Shown here: in pieces, positions 54,401 to 61,620 of the stretch
How the letters are laid out: each line of letters begins with the position of its first letter
How positions within the stretch are numbered: position 1 is the stretch's first letter
Assembly (NCBI RefSeq): GCF_000378825.1
Contig: NZ_KB900388.1
Location: 1,771,923 to 1,835,922 of the forward strand
DNA from: Salinispora vitiensis
GTDB lineage: Bacteria; Actinomycetota; Actinomycetes; Mycobacteriales; Micromonosporaceae
Direction of reading: 5' to 3'
Length of the DNA: 64,000 nt
Notes under the pieces: generated by a model
The model's input: the letters and a program-made list of their open reading frames with translations, nothing else
Databases searched by the model: none
What the model was told of the DNA's origin: nothing
Position numbers and translations under genes: made by a program

Positions 54401-55633
54401 GCCGAGATGATGGGCGCGCTGCGGGCGCGCGGCTACCGCCTTGACGAGTTGGGCTGGGACCCCTGGGTCAGGCGGGTGCGATCCAACCCCGAGAACACCA
54501 TGGTGGCGATGATCGACGGCTTCGAGTCCACCATCTACAGCGGACGTAACCATTACCTGACGGTCGACACCGCCGAGACCCGCGCCCTGCTGGCCGGGAC
54601 CGGCATCGACTGCCCGCCCATGACCCAGGACCTGTTCGAGAAGTACGTCGACTTCTTCGTCCGGGTGGGCTACTTCCCGCAGCCGGGCGCACACCCGGCG
54701 GCGGCTTCCGCTGGCGGTCGCCTCCACATCCGCCCGGCGACCACCGCCGACCTGCCGCGGTTGGCCCAGATCTGCTATCAGGCATTCGAGGACACCAACG
54801 CCGCGCTGGGGCTACCACCGGAATGGTCCTCCGAGCAGGCGGTGCTGGAGATGCTCCAGGGACGACTCGCCGCACCGAGCTGCGTGTCTGAGGTCGCGGT
54901 CGATGCGACGGGCTCGGTGGTGGGCTCCAACTTCCTGGTGCTGGGTGAGGAGGTGGCCGCCATCGGACCGTTGAGCGTCGCCCCTGACACGCAGGGAGGC
55001 GGGGTGGGCCGGAAGCTGATGGAGTCGATGATCGCCGCCAGTGACCGGCTTGGCTGGCCCTCCGTGCGTGGCGTCCAGGTTACCAACAACACGTGGGGCT
55101 ACCGGCTGTACTCATCGCTCGGCTTTGTGCCGCAGGAACAGCTCTCCCTGATGGTGGGGTACGCCCCGCCGACCCCCGGCAACATGGCGGGCTTCGAGGT
55201 GCGTCCCATGACCGAGGCGGATGTTCCGGGCTGCCAAACGCTGTACCGCAAAATCAACGGACATTCCCGGGACAGTGAGATCCACATGGCAGCCAAGCGG
55301 GCCTTCGAATGGTCGATGCCGTACGTGGTGCTGGACAAGTCCACCGGTGAGCTCTCCGGCTACACCACCGGCCTGGCCGACCTGGGCCACCTGATCGCCA
55401 CGTCGGAGGCGGCGGCGCGGGCGCTGTACGCCGGGGCAGGTGAGCTGATGCGCCGCCAGGACCCCAACGGCCTGGCCCCCCGGCTGCGCATCCCGGGCCG
55501 GCTGGCACCGGGCCTACTCAGCTGGGCCGCCCGCACCCGAGGGGTCTCGCTGCTCCGCCTGGAGACCCTGATCTCGCTGGGCAGCTACACCACACCGGAG
55601 GGCGGGGTGTACTGCCCCGGGCTGTCCTACTGA
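48494..55633 (+). CDS. Hybrid adenylation-PKS megasynthase with reductive release and tandem GNAT domains
   Basis: 2379 aa. Residues 1-525 are an acyl-CoA-ligase-type adenylation domain (LYTSGTTGQPKGV, YGSSETGAIT, RGGENIHPVEVEEV, Lys in TGKITR). ACP1 is near 585 (LGLGSLA). KS spans about 650-1075 with Cys about 819 in TACSAS and both His motifs. AT has Ser about 1269 in GHSIGE and HAFHS, a malonyl-specificity mark. ACP2 has Ser about 1627 in LGFDSL. A thioester reductase starts about 1705 (TGATGFLG, YRQTK). Two GNAT-like domains are about 2077-2230 and 2234-2379. No KR, DH or ER is present. The enzyme should load an acid, extend it once, and release a beta-keto aldehyde. The GNATs could acylate an amine. 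I recall such a hybrid as central to lymphostin. Confidence 0.93.
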   Translation: MRSELIRPLSELLGGHATQRGDKIAFADGKRGVSYADLDRRTARLAGHLAALGLATGGRAVILMGNSVEAVESCLAVIRAGGIAVPLNPQASPAEIDYLLADAEPTVVVCDPARFDQVGRRHRPGQAARIICTGEAAAVDHTAAAPVSYEELMGTEPSGPVPDEAPLDDPAWMLYTSGTTGQPKGVLYSLRSSLWLVAAGHAPVLGLSEQDRLLWPMPLFHGLGQNLCVLGVTAVGASARLMSGFAPSEVRDLLRAEAITFLAGVPTTYHYLLDQGVDASTDLSALRLGFVAGSASGAALGSRFEEAFGVPLVDQYGSSETGAITSNRPYGERVPGSVGPPLPGVDIRLVDPDTGQDVPPGKEGEVWVAGPNLMLGYHRQPDATAAVLRDGWYRTGDLGRWDALGHLSLTGRRKELIIRGGENIHPVEVEEVLRTAAGVADVAVGAEPHDVLGEVPVAYLVPGLKGVDAAAVLAHCRRLLSFFKVPEKLYTIERVPRTSTGKITRHLLAAASPQLLAIASPGGEPDEAGPTDGTEWAAQLREMPPSERTRNVLELVRAEVARTVGLDAAGEIRPDQPFVDLGLGSLAVVGVGQRLCALVGLRLPATIVFDHPTPTALTARLVAEVSGTSAPATPTAAPERAGWANADEPIAIVAMACRFPGEVEDPDQLWTLIAEGRDATSELPEDRNWPLDTLIDPDPDHLGTSYVTRGGFLADPAGFDAAFFGISPREATAMDPQQRILLEIAWEAFERAGIDPTQMAGSPTGLFIGTKGQTYSSLATAASEYEGYLGFATSGSVLSGRVAYTLGLEGPAITVDTACSASLVALHLACQSLLSGESRLALAGGVTVMATPDDLITFSRQRGLAADGRVKAFAAASDGTAFGEGAGVVLLERLSDARRAGRKVLAVIRGSAVNQDGTSNGLTAPNGQAQQRLIRQALAAARLGPADIDLVEAHGTGTALGDPIEAEAILATYGQGRAPEQPVWLGSVKSNITHTQAAAGAAGLIKVVQAMRHQTLPATLNVDQPSPHVDWTSGQVRLATEPRPWAVTGRPRRAGVSAFGISGTNAHVIVEESPIEPPVSANVAEHRSPAVVPWLLSAKSPAALRTQAARLASMTRSAPELSPVAVGRALARSRASLDHRATVVGTETKQLLAGLEALASGTPSAALTMARAVPGRVVAALFTGQGAQYQGMGRHLYDSFDVFADTLDEVCRHLTPEVRSALLTPAEATDDESIHQTGLAQPALFALEVAQFALLRSWGVHPSVLAGHSIGELTAAHVAGVLSLPDAARLVNARGALMQALPPGGAMLAVKATEEELLPLLAGEEGRIGIAAINAPRSVVVSGDEEAVTALAARLAEHGRRATRLRVSHAFHSAHMDPVLDDFRVVAESLTYRRPTIPIVSTVTGAAAGAELLTPDYWVGQLRQPVRFAPAVDAIRRQGTDTFVELGPDGVLTALVRETLGADEHHAVSLGRRGRSGAEVAALGALHALGLPVEWEGFFPPTGGPEVDLPTYPFQRRRYWLPPAAVPSPASASPAPRELLNGADSPRLPGVTRRSTDTMPSAGATPAAGGTQSAGAMLAARLGALDEEEQFLELVQTVKTLVAAVLGHADPDELDPDESLLDLGFDSLTAVELRNQIRDLSGVNLPASLVFEYPTVAVLADHLLGRVLRAADDDEERVDFAAEVTLAADIVCADEVLTAAAEPREVLLTGATGFLGAFLLRDLMRSTNAVVHCLVRSTDEKPALDRLRDNLEWYQLWDEIDPSRLSVVVGDLAAPGFGLSTQRYDELSRRVDAVYHAAATVNSLYPYASLKAANVTGTEEILRLAARHRSVPVHHVSSTGVFSAEVVPGVALKSSDPPGPAAALSSGYRQTKLVAEQIIEIARERGLPVSIYRVDEISGDSELGRCQRHDFVWLSMKGILQAEAVPADPAGIFHLVPVDYVSSAILGLSRNPAAVNHNHHLANHTHLPFAEMMGALRARGYRLDELGWDPWVRRVRSNPENTMVAMIDGFESTIYSGRNHYLTVDTAETRALLAGTGIDCPPMTQDLFEKYVDFFVRVGYFPQPGAHPAAASAGGRLHIRPATTADLPRLAQICYQAFEDTNAALGLPPEWSSEQAVLEMLQGRLAAPSCVSEVAVDATGSVVGSNFLVLGEEVAAIGPLSVAPDTQGGGVGRKLMESMIAASDRLGWPSVRGVQVTNNTWGYRLYSSLGFVPQEQLSLMVGYAPPTPGNMAGFEVRPMTEADVPGCQTLYRKINGHSRDSEIHMAAKRAFEWSMPYVVLDKSTGELSGYTTGLADLGHLIATSEAAARALYAGAGELMRRQDPNGLAPRLRIPGRLAPGLLSWAARTRGVSLLRLETLISLGSYTTPEGGVYCPGLSY

Positions 55634-55666
55634 GATCTCACTGGGGTCAGCTCGGCCCGGGAGGGG

Positions 55667-55697
55667 CGTCGGGGCGGCTCGTGAAGCCGCCCCGACG
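55667..55697. terminator. Hairpin terminator at the right end of the cluster
   Basis: A perfect 13-bp inverted repeat (cgtcggggcggct / agccgccccgacg) with a five-base loop lies 33 bases after the megasynthase stop and before the convergent asnB stop. It marks the probable right border. Confidence 0.85.
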
Positions 55698-55763
55698 AGC
55701 CCGGAGAATCCGGGCCCGCACGGGGCTAAGCCCGGGCGGTCGGCCCGACACTCCGCGGTCCGC

Positions 55764-57725
55764 TCAGCGGACCATGCTGCCGACAACCGGCTTCGTCAGC
55801 AGGGCCGAAGGGTTGCGCTGGATGCCCGGGTCCAGCGTCTTGGCGACGAAAATCGCGTGCCAGATGCAGAAGATCAGCACCGTCCAGACCTTGCGGGAGT
55901 TGTCGGCCTCCTCCCGCTTGTGCTCATCGAGCAGCCGCAGCGCGTACGGCAGGTCGATCAGGTCACCGGCGCCGGAGGTGGCCAGCATGTGCCGGGCCCA
56001 CTCGTACATCTCCCCCCGCAGCCACACCCGGGTCGGAGTCGGGAAGCCCAGCTTCCGACGGTTCACGATGGCCGGCGGGACCACCCCCTGCAGCGCCTGG
56101 CGCATCGCGTACTTGGTGGCGTCGGAGCGTGGGGGCAGCCGCAGTTCGACCGGGATCTTCGACGCCACGTCGAAGACCGCCCGGTCCAGGAAGGGCACCC
56201 GTACCTCCAGCGAATTCGCCATCGAGATCCGGTCGGCCTTGACCAGGATGTCGCCGCGCAGCCAGGTGTAGAGGTCCACGTACTGCATCTTGGTGACGTC
56301 GTCGAGTTCGGTGCACTCGGCGTAGATCGGGGCGGTGATGTCGGTGTAGCGCACCGAGGGGTCATAGCGGCGTAGCAGGTGCTGCTTCTCCTCCTCGGTG
56401 AACATCCGGGCGTTGCCGTAGTAGCGTTCCTCGATCGGGGTGGTGCCGCGTTCCAGGAAGCTCTTGCCCTTGACCCCCTGCGGGATCGCCTTCGACACCG
56501 CCCGCAGCCCCTTCTGCACGCCGTCGGGCAACCCGTTGACCGAGCTCAGCGAGAGCGGTTCCCGGTAGATGGTGTAGCCGCCGAAGAACTCGTCGGCGCC
56601 CTCACCGGAGAGCACCACCGTGACGTGTTCGGCGGCCTTACGCGCCACGAAGTAGAGCGGCACCAGGGCCGGGTCGGCGACCGGGTCGTCCAGGTGCCAG
56701 ACGATCTTCGGCAGCGCCGCCATCATGTCCTGCGGCCCGATCTTGGTGGGAATGGTGGTGACATCGAGGTGGCGGGCCGACTCCTGGGCCACGTCAATCT
56801 CCGAGTAGCCGGGCACGTCGTAGCCGACCGTGAAGGTCAGAATGTTCGGGTTGAACTCCCGGGCCAGCGCCACCACCGCGGTGGAGTCGATCCCGCTGGA
56901 GAGGAACGAACCGACCGGGACATCCGACCGCATGTGAATCCGGACGCTGTCCCGCAACGTCTCCCGGATCTCGTGGTAGAGCTTCTGCTCGTCCGGCACC
57001 GGAGCCGGCCGGAACATCGGCTGATACCACCGGCGGACGTCGATTCGACCGCCCGGCGACCAGGTCAGGTACTCCCCCGAGCCGATTCGGCGGATTCCCT
57101 GGTGCAGGGTGCCGGGCTCCGGCACGTACTGCAACGTCAGATAGTGGCTGAGGCTGGCCGTGTCGATGCCGGCGTCACCCTGGTAGTTGGCCGGCGCGAA
57201 CGGCAGCAGGGCTTTCTTCTCCGAGGCGAGGTAGAGGCCGTCGGCCGTCTCCAGGTAGTGCAGCGGCTTGATCCCGAAGTAGTCGCGCGCACCGAAGGCA
57301 CGCCGCTCCTGCCGGTCCCAGATCACGAAGGCGAACATTCCCCGCAGCCGGGTGAGCACCTGCTCACCCCAGTGGTGGTAGCCGGCGACGATCACCTCCC
57401 CATCACCGGAGGTGGCGAACTGCGTCCCGAAGTCGCGGGCCAGCTCCTCCCGCAGCTCGATGTAGTTGTAGATCTCGCCGTTGAAGGTCAGCAGGTAGCG
57501 CCCGTTCGCGTAGGGCAGCGGCTCCTGACTGGACGCCACATCGATAATCGCCAGCCGCTTGTGGGCGAAGACGCCGTCCACGTACTGGCCGGATGCGTCG
57601 CCGACCACTTCCACCCCGGTCTCGTCCGGGCCGCGATGGTGCAGGCACTCCAACGCGTTGGCGATGTGGTCGCGGTGAGCCGCGGCATCCCCGCGCGCGC
57701 TGAAGAAGGCCAGGAGTCCGCACAT
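55764..57725 (-). CDS. asnB: Asparagine synthetase B, glutamine-hydrolysing
   Basis: 653 aa from the ATG at 57725, which makes Cys2 the N-terminal nucleophile (MCGLLAFFSARGD); the upstream ATG at 57734 would bury it. GGAAAG lies nine bases before. The glutaminase domain continues HRGPDETGVEV, RLAIIDVASSQEPL and LTFNGEIYNYIELRE. The synthetase domain has the PP-loop VGSFLSSGIDSTAVVALARE. AsnB makes asparagine from aspartate, ATP and glutamine. It lies after the cluster terminator and is convergent with it, so a housekeeping role is most likely; a cluster amidation role cannot be excluded. Confidence 0.93.
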   Translation of the reverse strand: MCGLLAFFSARGDAAAHRDHIANALECLHHRGPDETGVEVVGDASGQYVDGVFAHKRLAIIDVASSQEPLPYANGRYLLTFNGEIYNYIELREELARDFGTQFATSGDGEVIVAGYHHWGEQVLTRLRGMFAFVIWDRQERRAFGARDYFGIKPLHYLETADGLYLASEKKALLPFAPANYQGDAGIDTASLSHYLTLQYVPEPGTLHQGIRRIGSGEYLTWSPGGRIDVRRWYQPMFRPAPVPDEQKLYHEIRETLRDSVRIHMRSDVPVGSFLSSGIDSTAVVALAREFNPNILTFTVGYDVPGYSEIDVAQESARHLDVTTIPTKIGPQDMMAALPKIVWHLDDPVADPALVPLYFVARKAAEHVTVVLSGEGADEFFGGYTIYREPLSLSSVNGLPDGVQKGLRAVSKAIPQGVKGKSFLERGTTPIEERYYGNARMFTEEEKQHLLRRYDPSVRYTDITAPIYAECTELDDVTKMQYVDLYTWLRGDILVKADRISMANSLEVRVPFLDRAVFDVASKIPVELRLPPRSDATKYAMRQALQGVVPPAIVNRRKLGFPTPTRVWLRGEMYEWARHMLATSGAGDLIDLPYALRLLDEHKREEADNSRKVWTVLIFCIWHAIFVAKTLDPGIQRNPSALLTKPVVGSMVR

Positions 57726-57845
57726 GGTCTTCATCTTTCCACGCCCCTGTCACTGCCGTAGCGGCCGTCTACGCAACCGGCCTCAGCCGCTGGCCCAGCC
57801 ACGTCGGATACCGTCGGGACCAGCGACAACGCGAAGGGAGCGGAG

Positions 57846-59324
57846 ATGACCGAGGAACGTATTCACCGCGATCCAGGGGGCACGGAGTCGCATGATCCAA
57901 AATTCCCGGCGGCGCTCCTGGCGTTCATGCGGCAGGGCTGGCGGGACAGCGCGCTACCGGTCGTACCGCGCCCGGCGGCGCCCAACCACGCCAAGCGCCG
58001 GGCGGCCCTCTCCGCGGCCTTCCCGGGCGAGACCCTGGTAATCCCCACGGGCGGCGAGCAGGTACGCGCCAACGACACCGCCCACCGGTTCCGTCCCGGC
58101 AGCGACTTCGCATACCTAACCGGCGACTACGAACCGGACAGCGTGCTCGTACTCCGTCCGACCGGCTCCGGACATGAGCCCCTCCTCTACCTGCGGCCCC
58201 ACGCGTCCCGGCAGACCGACGAATTCTTCCGGAGTCGGCACGGCGAGCTGTGGCTCGGCCGGCGACCGACCCTTGCGGAGAAGTCGAGTGAGTTGGGCAT
58301 GCCCACCGCCGACCTCGCGGACCTGGACGCCGCCCTGGCCGACCTCGCCCCGGCCCGAACCCGAGTGCTGCGCGGCTTCGACGCCCGGGTCGACGCGGCC
58401 CTGCGCCCGTACGACGGCCGGCGGGAGCGGGGACAGCCGCCCCGCGACCAGGAGCTGGCCAGCGCGATCTCCGAGCTACGGCTGGTCAAGGACGAGTGGG
58501 AGATCGCTCAGCTCCAGGACGCGGTGGATGCCACGGTTCGCGGTTTCGAGGATGCGGCCCGGGCGCTCCCGGCCGACCGGGGAGTTTCCGAGCGGCTGCT
58601 CGAGGGCATCTTCGCGCTGCGGGCCCGACATGACGGGAACGACATCGGTTACGGCTCGATTGTCGGCGCCAGCGAGCACGCCACGATCCTGCACTGGGTG
58701 CACAACCACGGCACCACCCGCCCGGGTGACCTGCTGCTGATGGACATGGGGGTGGAGAACAACCACCTCTACACCGCCGACGTGACCCGGGTGCTCCCGG
58801 TTAGTGGCCGGTTCACCGCGCTACAGCGTCAGATCTACGACATCGTGTACGCCGCGCAGCAGGCCGGCATCGAGTTCATCCGGCCGGGCGTGGCGTTCAA
58901 GGAGGTGCACCTAACCTGCATGCGGGTTCTCGCCGAAGGTCTGGCTGAACTGGGCCTACTACCGGTCAGCGTGGACGAGGCGATGGACGAGAGGTCGGCG
59001 GTTTACCGACGGTGGACCCTGCACGGCTTCGGGCACATGCTCGGCATCGATGTACACGACTGCGCGAACTCGCGCAGTGAGGCGTACCGCGACGGCGCCC
59101 TAGGCGAGGGTTATGTGCTCACCGTCGAGCCGGGCCTGTACTTCCAGCCCGAGGACGAGTTGGTGCCGGAGGAGCTGCGCGGCATCGGCATCCGGATCGA
59201 GGACGATGTCCTGGTCACGGCGAACGGCACGGTAAACCTCTCCGCCGGACTCCCCCGGACCGCTGGCGACGTGGAAGCCTGGCTGGCTGAGCAGCGGGAG
59301 GCAGGTCCGCGACTGCCGGGCTAA
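57846..59324 (+). CDS. pepP: Aminopeptidase P (Xaa-Pro aminopeptidase), M24 family
   Basis: 492 aa. The N-terminal AMP_N domain (GGEQVRANDTAHRFRPGSDF, then AYLTGDYEPDSVLVL) is followed by the M24 pita-bread domain. The five metal ligands are in place: Asp300 in LLMDMGVE, Asp312 in TADVTR, His397 in HGFGHMLGID, Glu428 in TVEPGLYF, Glu452 in RIEDDVLV. It removes an N-terminal residue ahead of proline in the cytosol. It is divergent from asnB with about 120 bases between starts, and is followed by a strong terminator. Confidence 0.94.
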   Translation: MTEERIHRDPGGTESHDPKFPAALLAFMRQGWRDSALPVVPRPAAPNHAKRRAALSAAFPGETLVIPTGGEQVRANDTAHRFRPGSDFAYLTGDYEPDSVLVLRPTGSGHEPLLYLRPHASRQTDEFFRSRHGELWLGRRPTLAEKSSELGMPTADLADLDAALADLAPARTRVLRGFDARVDAALRPYDGRRERGQPPRDQELASAISELRLVKDEWEIAQLQDAVDATVRGFEDAARALPADRGVSERLLEGIFALRARHDGNDIGYGSIVGASEHATILHWVHNHGTTRPGDLLLMDMGVENNHLYTADVTRVLPVSGRFTALQRQIYDIVYAAQQAGIEFIRPGVAFKEVHLTCMRVLAEGLAELGLLPVSVDEAMDERSAVYRRWTLHGFGHMLGIDVHDCANSRSEAYRDGALGEGYVLTVEPGLYFQPEDELVPEELRGIGIRIEDDVLVTANGTVNLSAGLPRTAGDVEAWLAEQREAGPRLPG

Positions 59325-59344
59325 CCCCTCGACGACCAAGCTTC

Positions 59345-59396
59345 GGCCCCGCCGCTGGGCCGGTGACCGGACGGTCACCGGCCCAGCGGCGGGGCC
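59345..59396 (+). terminator. Long hairpin terminator after pepP
   Basis: A perfect 25-bp inverted repeat (59345-59369 and 59372-59396) with a two-base gap begins ggccccgccgctggg and is followed by cttcgttt. It starts about 20 bases after the pepP stop. Confidence 0.93.
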
Positions 59397-59504
59397 CTTC
59401 GTTTAGGTGACCCCTTTTGGAGCCGACCGGCGCCAGCTGCGCTAGCCGCCCCAAGATGAGCCAAATGCGGGGATTTTTCGGATACATCCCCTCCATGAAA
59501 CATC

Positions 59505-59545
59505 TTCCCATACGGTGGTCATCGGAGGCTGCAACCGTTTTGTAG
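59505..59545 (+). promoter_or_regulatory. Conserved upstream element of the first beta-helix gene
   Basis: The block ttcccatacggtg (59505-59517) is followed 24 bases from its start by ctgcaa-ccgtt-ttgtag (59529-59545), an imperfect palindrome with one mismatch. The same two blocks, at nearly the same spacing, lie before the paralogue at 61621. The distance from the palindrome end to the ATG is 62 bases here and 64 there. It is a candidate promoter plus operator, or a 5' UTR element. Confidence 0.7.
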
Positions 59546-59606
59546 CAGTTCGCGCCACCTTCGTTCGGTGCGGACCGTCTGGTAGTCGAAAGGGCGGAAT
59601 GCTCTG

Positions 59607-61277
59607 ATGTCCATTGACGTATCAACTCCTTACGGCGGGAACAACGCCGACCCCCCGAACCGGGGACGGCGGCCACTGTGGGTCGCCGCCGGTGTCGTTG
59701 GCCTGACCGGTGTCGTCGGGTTGGCCGCCCTCGGTGGGGTCGCCGCCCGAGACAACGACACGGCCGAAGACGCCAGCCGGGCGGAGACGCAGGCCAACAT
59801 CCAACAGAAGGTCAACGATGCCGACCCCGCTGAGACCATTCCCGCCGAGGGCGGCGCGGTCAGCGACAGCCAAGGCCAGGGCCAGTGGGGCGACGACAGC
59901 AGCGGCCAAGGCCAGTGGGGCGGCGACAGCCAAGGCCAGGGCCAGTGGGGCGGCGGCGACAGCAGCGGCCAAAAGGAGCACCGGAAGCCTGCGGACCACG
60001 CGAAAGCTGTCCCGTGCAACAGCGACAAGCTGATCCAAGCAATCGTCCACGCCAACCAGAACCGCGGCGGCGTGCTGACGCTCGCCAAGGGTTGCACCTA
60101 CGAGCTGACCCGAAGCGAGCACGGTAACGGACTGCCGGTTATCAAGGAACCGATCGTTCTCGACGGCTACGACACGACGATCGCGCGGGCCGCCAACGCC
60201 GCGCACTTCCGGATCTTCAACGTCGGGCAGGACGGCCACCTGACCCTCAAGGGCATTACCGTCAAGGGCGGACAGACCACGCCCCGCTGGGCTTACTCAA
60301 CGCCCGAGGCGCTGCCACCGCTCGACCTCTCCATGACGCCAGACGCTACTCAGGCAACCGAGCAGGCGGTAGCTGGATCAACCACCACCAGCACGGCGGT
60401 CAGCCGCTACGGCGACGACGACGGCGCGGGAATCCTGGTCCAACGTGGCGGCAAGGCCGACATCGAGAAGAGCTCGATCGTGCTGAACCACGGCCGCAAC
60501 GGCGGTGGTGTCGCCAACTACGGCACGACCACCATCCGGGACTCCGCGGTCGAACACAACAGCGCCACCGAGTTCGGCGGCGGCGTCTTCAGCACCGGCA
60601 TCCTACGGATCGAACGGTCGAAGATCGAACAGAACAACGCTCGCCATGGTGGCGGCGGCTTCGCCAACGGCTCGTTCAAGCCCGGCGCCAAGGGAGGCAC
60701 CGTCTGGGTATGGAGTAGCACGATCAGCCACAACCAGACCCGGGGTCTGGCCGGCGGCATCCTCGACCGCTCCGGCAACACGAGTGTTACCCGTAGCGAG
60801 GTCACGGACAACACCGCAGGGCGGGATGCCGGCGGCGTGCTCGGTGTCGACAAGTCCAGGTTGTACCTGGAGCAGGTAAAGATCGAGCGGAATGTCGCCA
60901 CGGACGTTGGGGGCGGCCTCGCGGTAGCCAACAACTCCACCGCGGTGGTGGAGGAGAGCGTACTCAAGGAGAACGTGGCTGAAGGCGCGGGCGGCGCTGG
61001 CCTGTTCAACGTAAATGCCTCCGTGACCCTGCGGAAGAGCGAAGTCGTCGGCAACCGGGCGGTCGGCCCCTTCGCGGTAGGCGGTGGCGTCGTCAACGCC
61101 TACGGCCAGGTCTCCCTGATCCAGAGCATGGTGACCGAGAACTTCGCCACCACACCGCCGGGCGGCATCTTCACGACGAACAACGGTGTCAAGATCGACG
61201 AGAAGTCCGCGGTCAAGAAGAACCGGCCGACGAACTGCATTGGCAGCCCGGTCGTTCCGAAACGCTGCTTCGGATGA
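59607..61277 (+). CDS. Secreted right-handed beta-helix protein
   Basis: 556 aa. A basic N-terminus and a hydrophobic stretch (LWVAAGVVGLTGVVGLAALG) act as signal or anchor. A Gly/Gln/Ser/Trp-rich linker with SQGQGQW repeats (about residues 87-122) precedes a disulphide-like pair (VPCNSDKLIQAI / AKGCTYEL). From about residue 275 on, a right-handed beta-helix shows repeated N-x4-GGG-hydrophobic turns (NHGRNGGGVANYG, NSATEFGGGVFSTG, NNARHGGGGFANG, NVATDVGGGLAVAN), as in pectate-lyase-like and POMP-type surface proteins. No catalytic residues can be named. It is likely exported to the cell surface or released. It shares its N-terminal half and upstream element with the gene at 61621. Confidence 0.85.
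   Translation: MSIDVSTPYGGNNADPPNRGRRPLWVAAGVVGLTGVVGLAALGGVAARDNDTAEDASRAETQANIQQKVNDADPAETIPAEGGAVSDSQGQGQWGDDSSGQGQWGGDSQGQGQWGGGDSSGQKEHRKPADHAKAVPCNSDKLIQAIVHANQNRGGVLTLAKGCTYELTRSEHGNGLPVIKEPIVLDGYDTTIARAANAAHFRIFNVGQDGHLTLKGITVKGGQTTPRWAYSTPEALPPLDLSMTPDATQATEQAVAGSTTTSTAVSRYGDDDGAGILVQRGGKADIEKSSIVLNHGRNGGGVANYGTTTIRDSAVEHNSATEFGGGVFSTGILRIERSKIEQNNARHGGGGFANGSFKPGAKGGTVWVWSSTISHNQTRGLAGGILDRSGNTSVTRSEVTDNTAGRDAGGVLGVDKSRLYLEQVKIERNVATDVGGGLAVANNSTAVVEESVLKENVAEGAGGAGLFNVNASVTLRKSEVVGNRAVGPFAVGGGVVNAYGQVSLIQSMVTENFATTPPGGIFTTNNGVKIDEKSAVKKNRPTNCIGSPVVPKRCFG
59865..59972 (+). repeat. 60-bp period repeat coding the Gly/Gln/Trp linker
   Basis: Starts at gacagccaaggccagggc (59865) and again at 59925, a period of 60 bases, with an internal shorter copy. 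It encodes SQGQGQWG-type blocks in the beta-helix protein. It is in frame, so slippage changes linker length without frameshift. Confidence 0.75.
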
Positions 61278-61307
61278 GTCACCCCTGAGTGCACCACCAC
61301 ATAGATC

Positions 61308-61341
61308 GGGCTCCTCCGGCCGGGTGCGGCCGGAGGAGCCC
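61308..61341 (+). terminator. Hairpin terminator after the first beta-helix gene
   Basis: A perfect 14-bp inverted repeat (gggctcctccggcc / ggccggaggagccc) with a six-base loop lies 31 bases after the stop. It isolates the gene from its downstream paralogue, which has its own conserved upstream element. Confidence 0.88.
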
Positions 61342-61517
61342 CGCATCTGACCGACCGCGCCGGATCGCACCGCCCGGGCGGTATATCCACTCGCACGTTC
61401 TAGATCACATAGAGCGGCTCACGGTGTGTCTGCACGTAATCGCTACTGACGTCCCGATCCGTCCTGCCGCAAGCCGAATGTGGGCTTCTTTCATAAAAGC
61501 CCTCGAGGTGAGAATCA

Positions 61518-61557
61518 TTCCCATACGGTGTTTCTGGGAGCTACAACCGATTTGTAG
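61518..61557 (+). promoter_or_regulatory. Conserved upstream element of the second beta-helix-type gene
   Basis: ttcccatacggtg (61518-61530) is identical to the copy at 59505. It is followed by the perfect palindrome ctacaa-ccgat-ttgtag (61541-61557), which is the 59529 site without its mismatch. Spacing differs from the first copy by one base. Together the pair supports common regulation. Confidence 0.72.
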
Positions 61558-61620
61558 TAGGGACACTCGCCCTCGAGCGAGGCGCCCCTGTCTGGTATGA
61601 GGAGAGGGTAGAGAGCTCCA

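Larger units (their letters stand above)
28484..55633 (+). other. Pyrroloquinoline-type (lymphostin-like) biosynthetic gene cluster
   Basis: Fourteen plus-strand genes and one minus-strand gene with consistent biosynthetic logic: FMN reductase, scaffold peptide, TPR protein, four LanB-like PEARLs, TldD/E-like proteins, DAO flavoenzyme, VOC protein, M20 peptidase, methyltransferase and an A-ACP-KS-AT-ACP-R-GNAT2 megasynthase. The ammosamide pathway uses PEARLs to add Trp and a glycine-derived nitrogen to a peptide scaffold (established for amm). The Salinispora lymphostin locus is reported to have an NRPS-PKS hybrid. Matching this cluster to lymphostin is from memory and gene content. Borders are approximate: the left start follows a 275-base gap after the CHAT gene, in which no gene is seen, and the right end is a hairpin at 55667. 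Confidence 0.8.

Noticed and set aside
55764..57725. Lasso peptide cyclase reading of the asparagine synthetase-like gene
   Set aside because: It has the full N-terminal glutaminase domain with Cys2, as in AsnB, and no lasso B1/B2 genes or precursor are adjacent.
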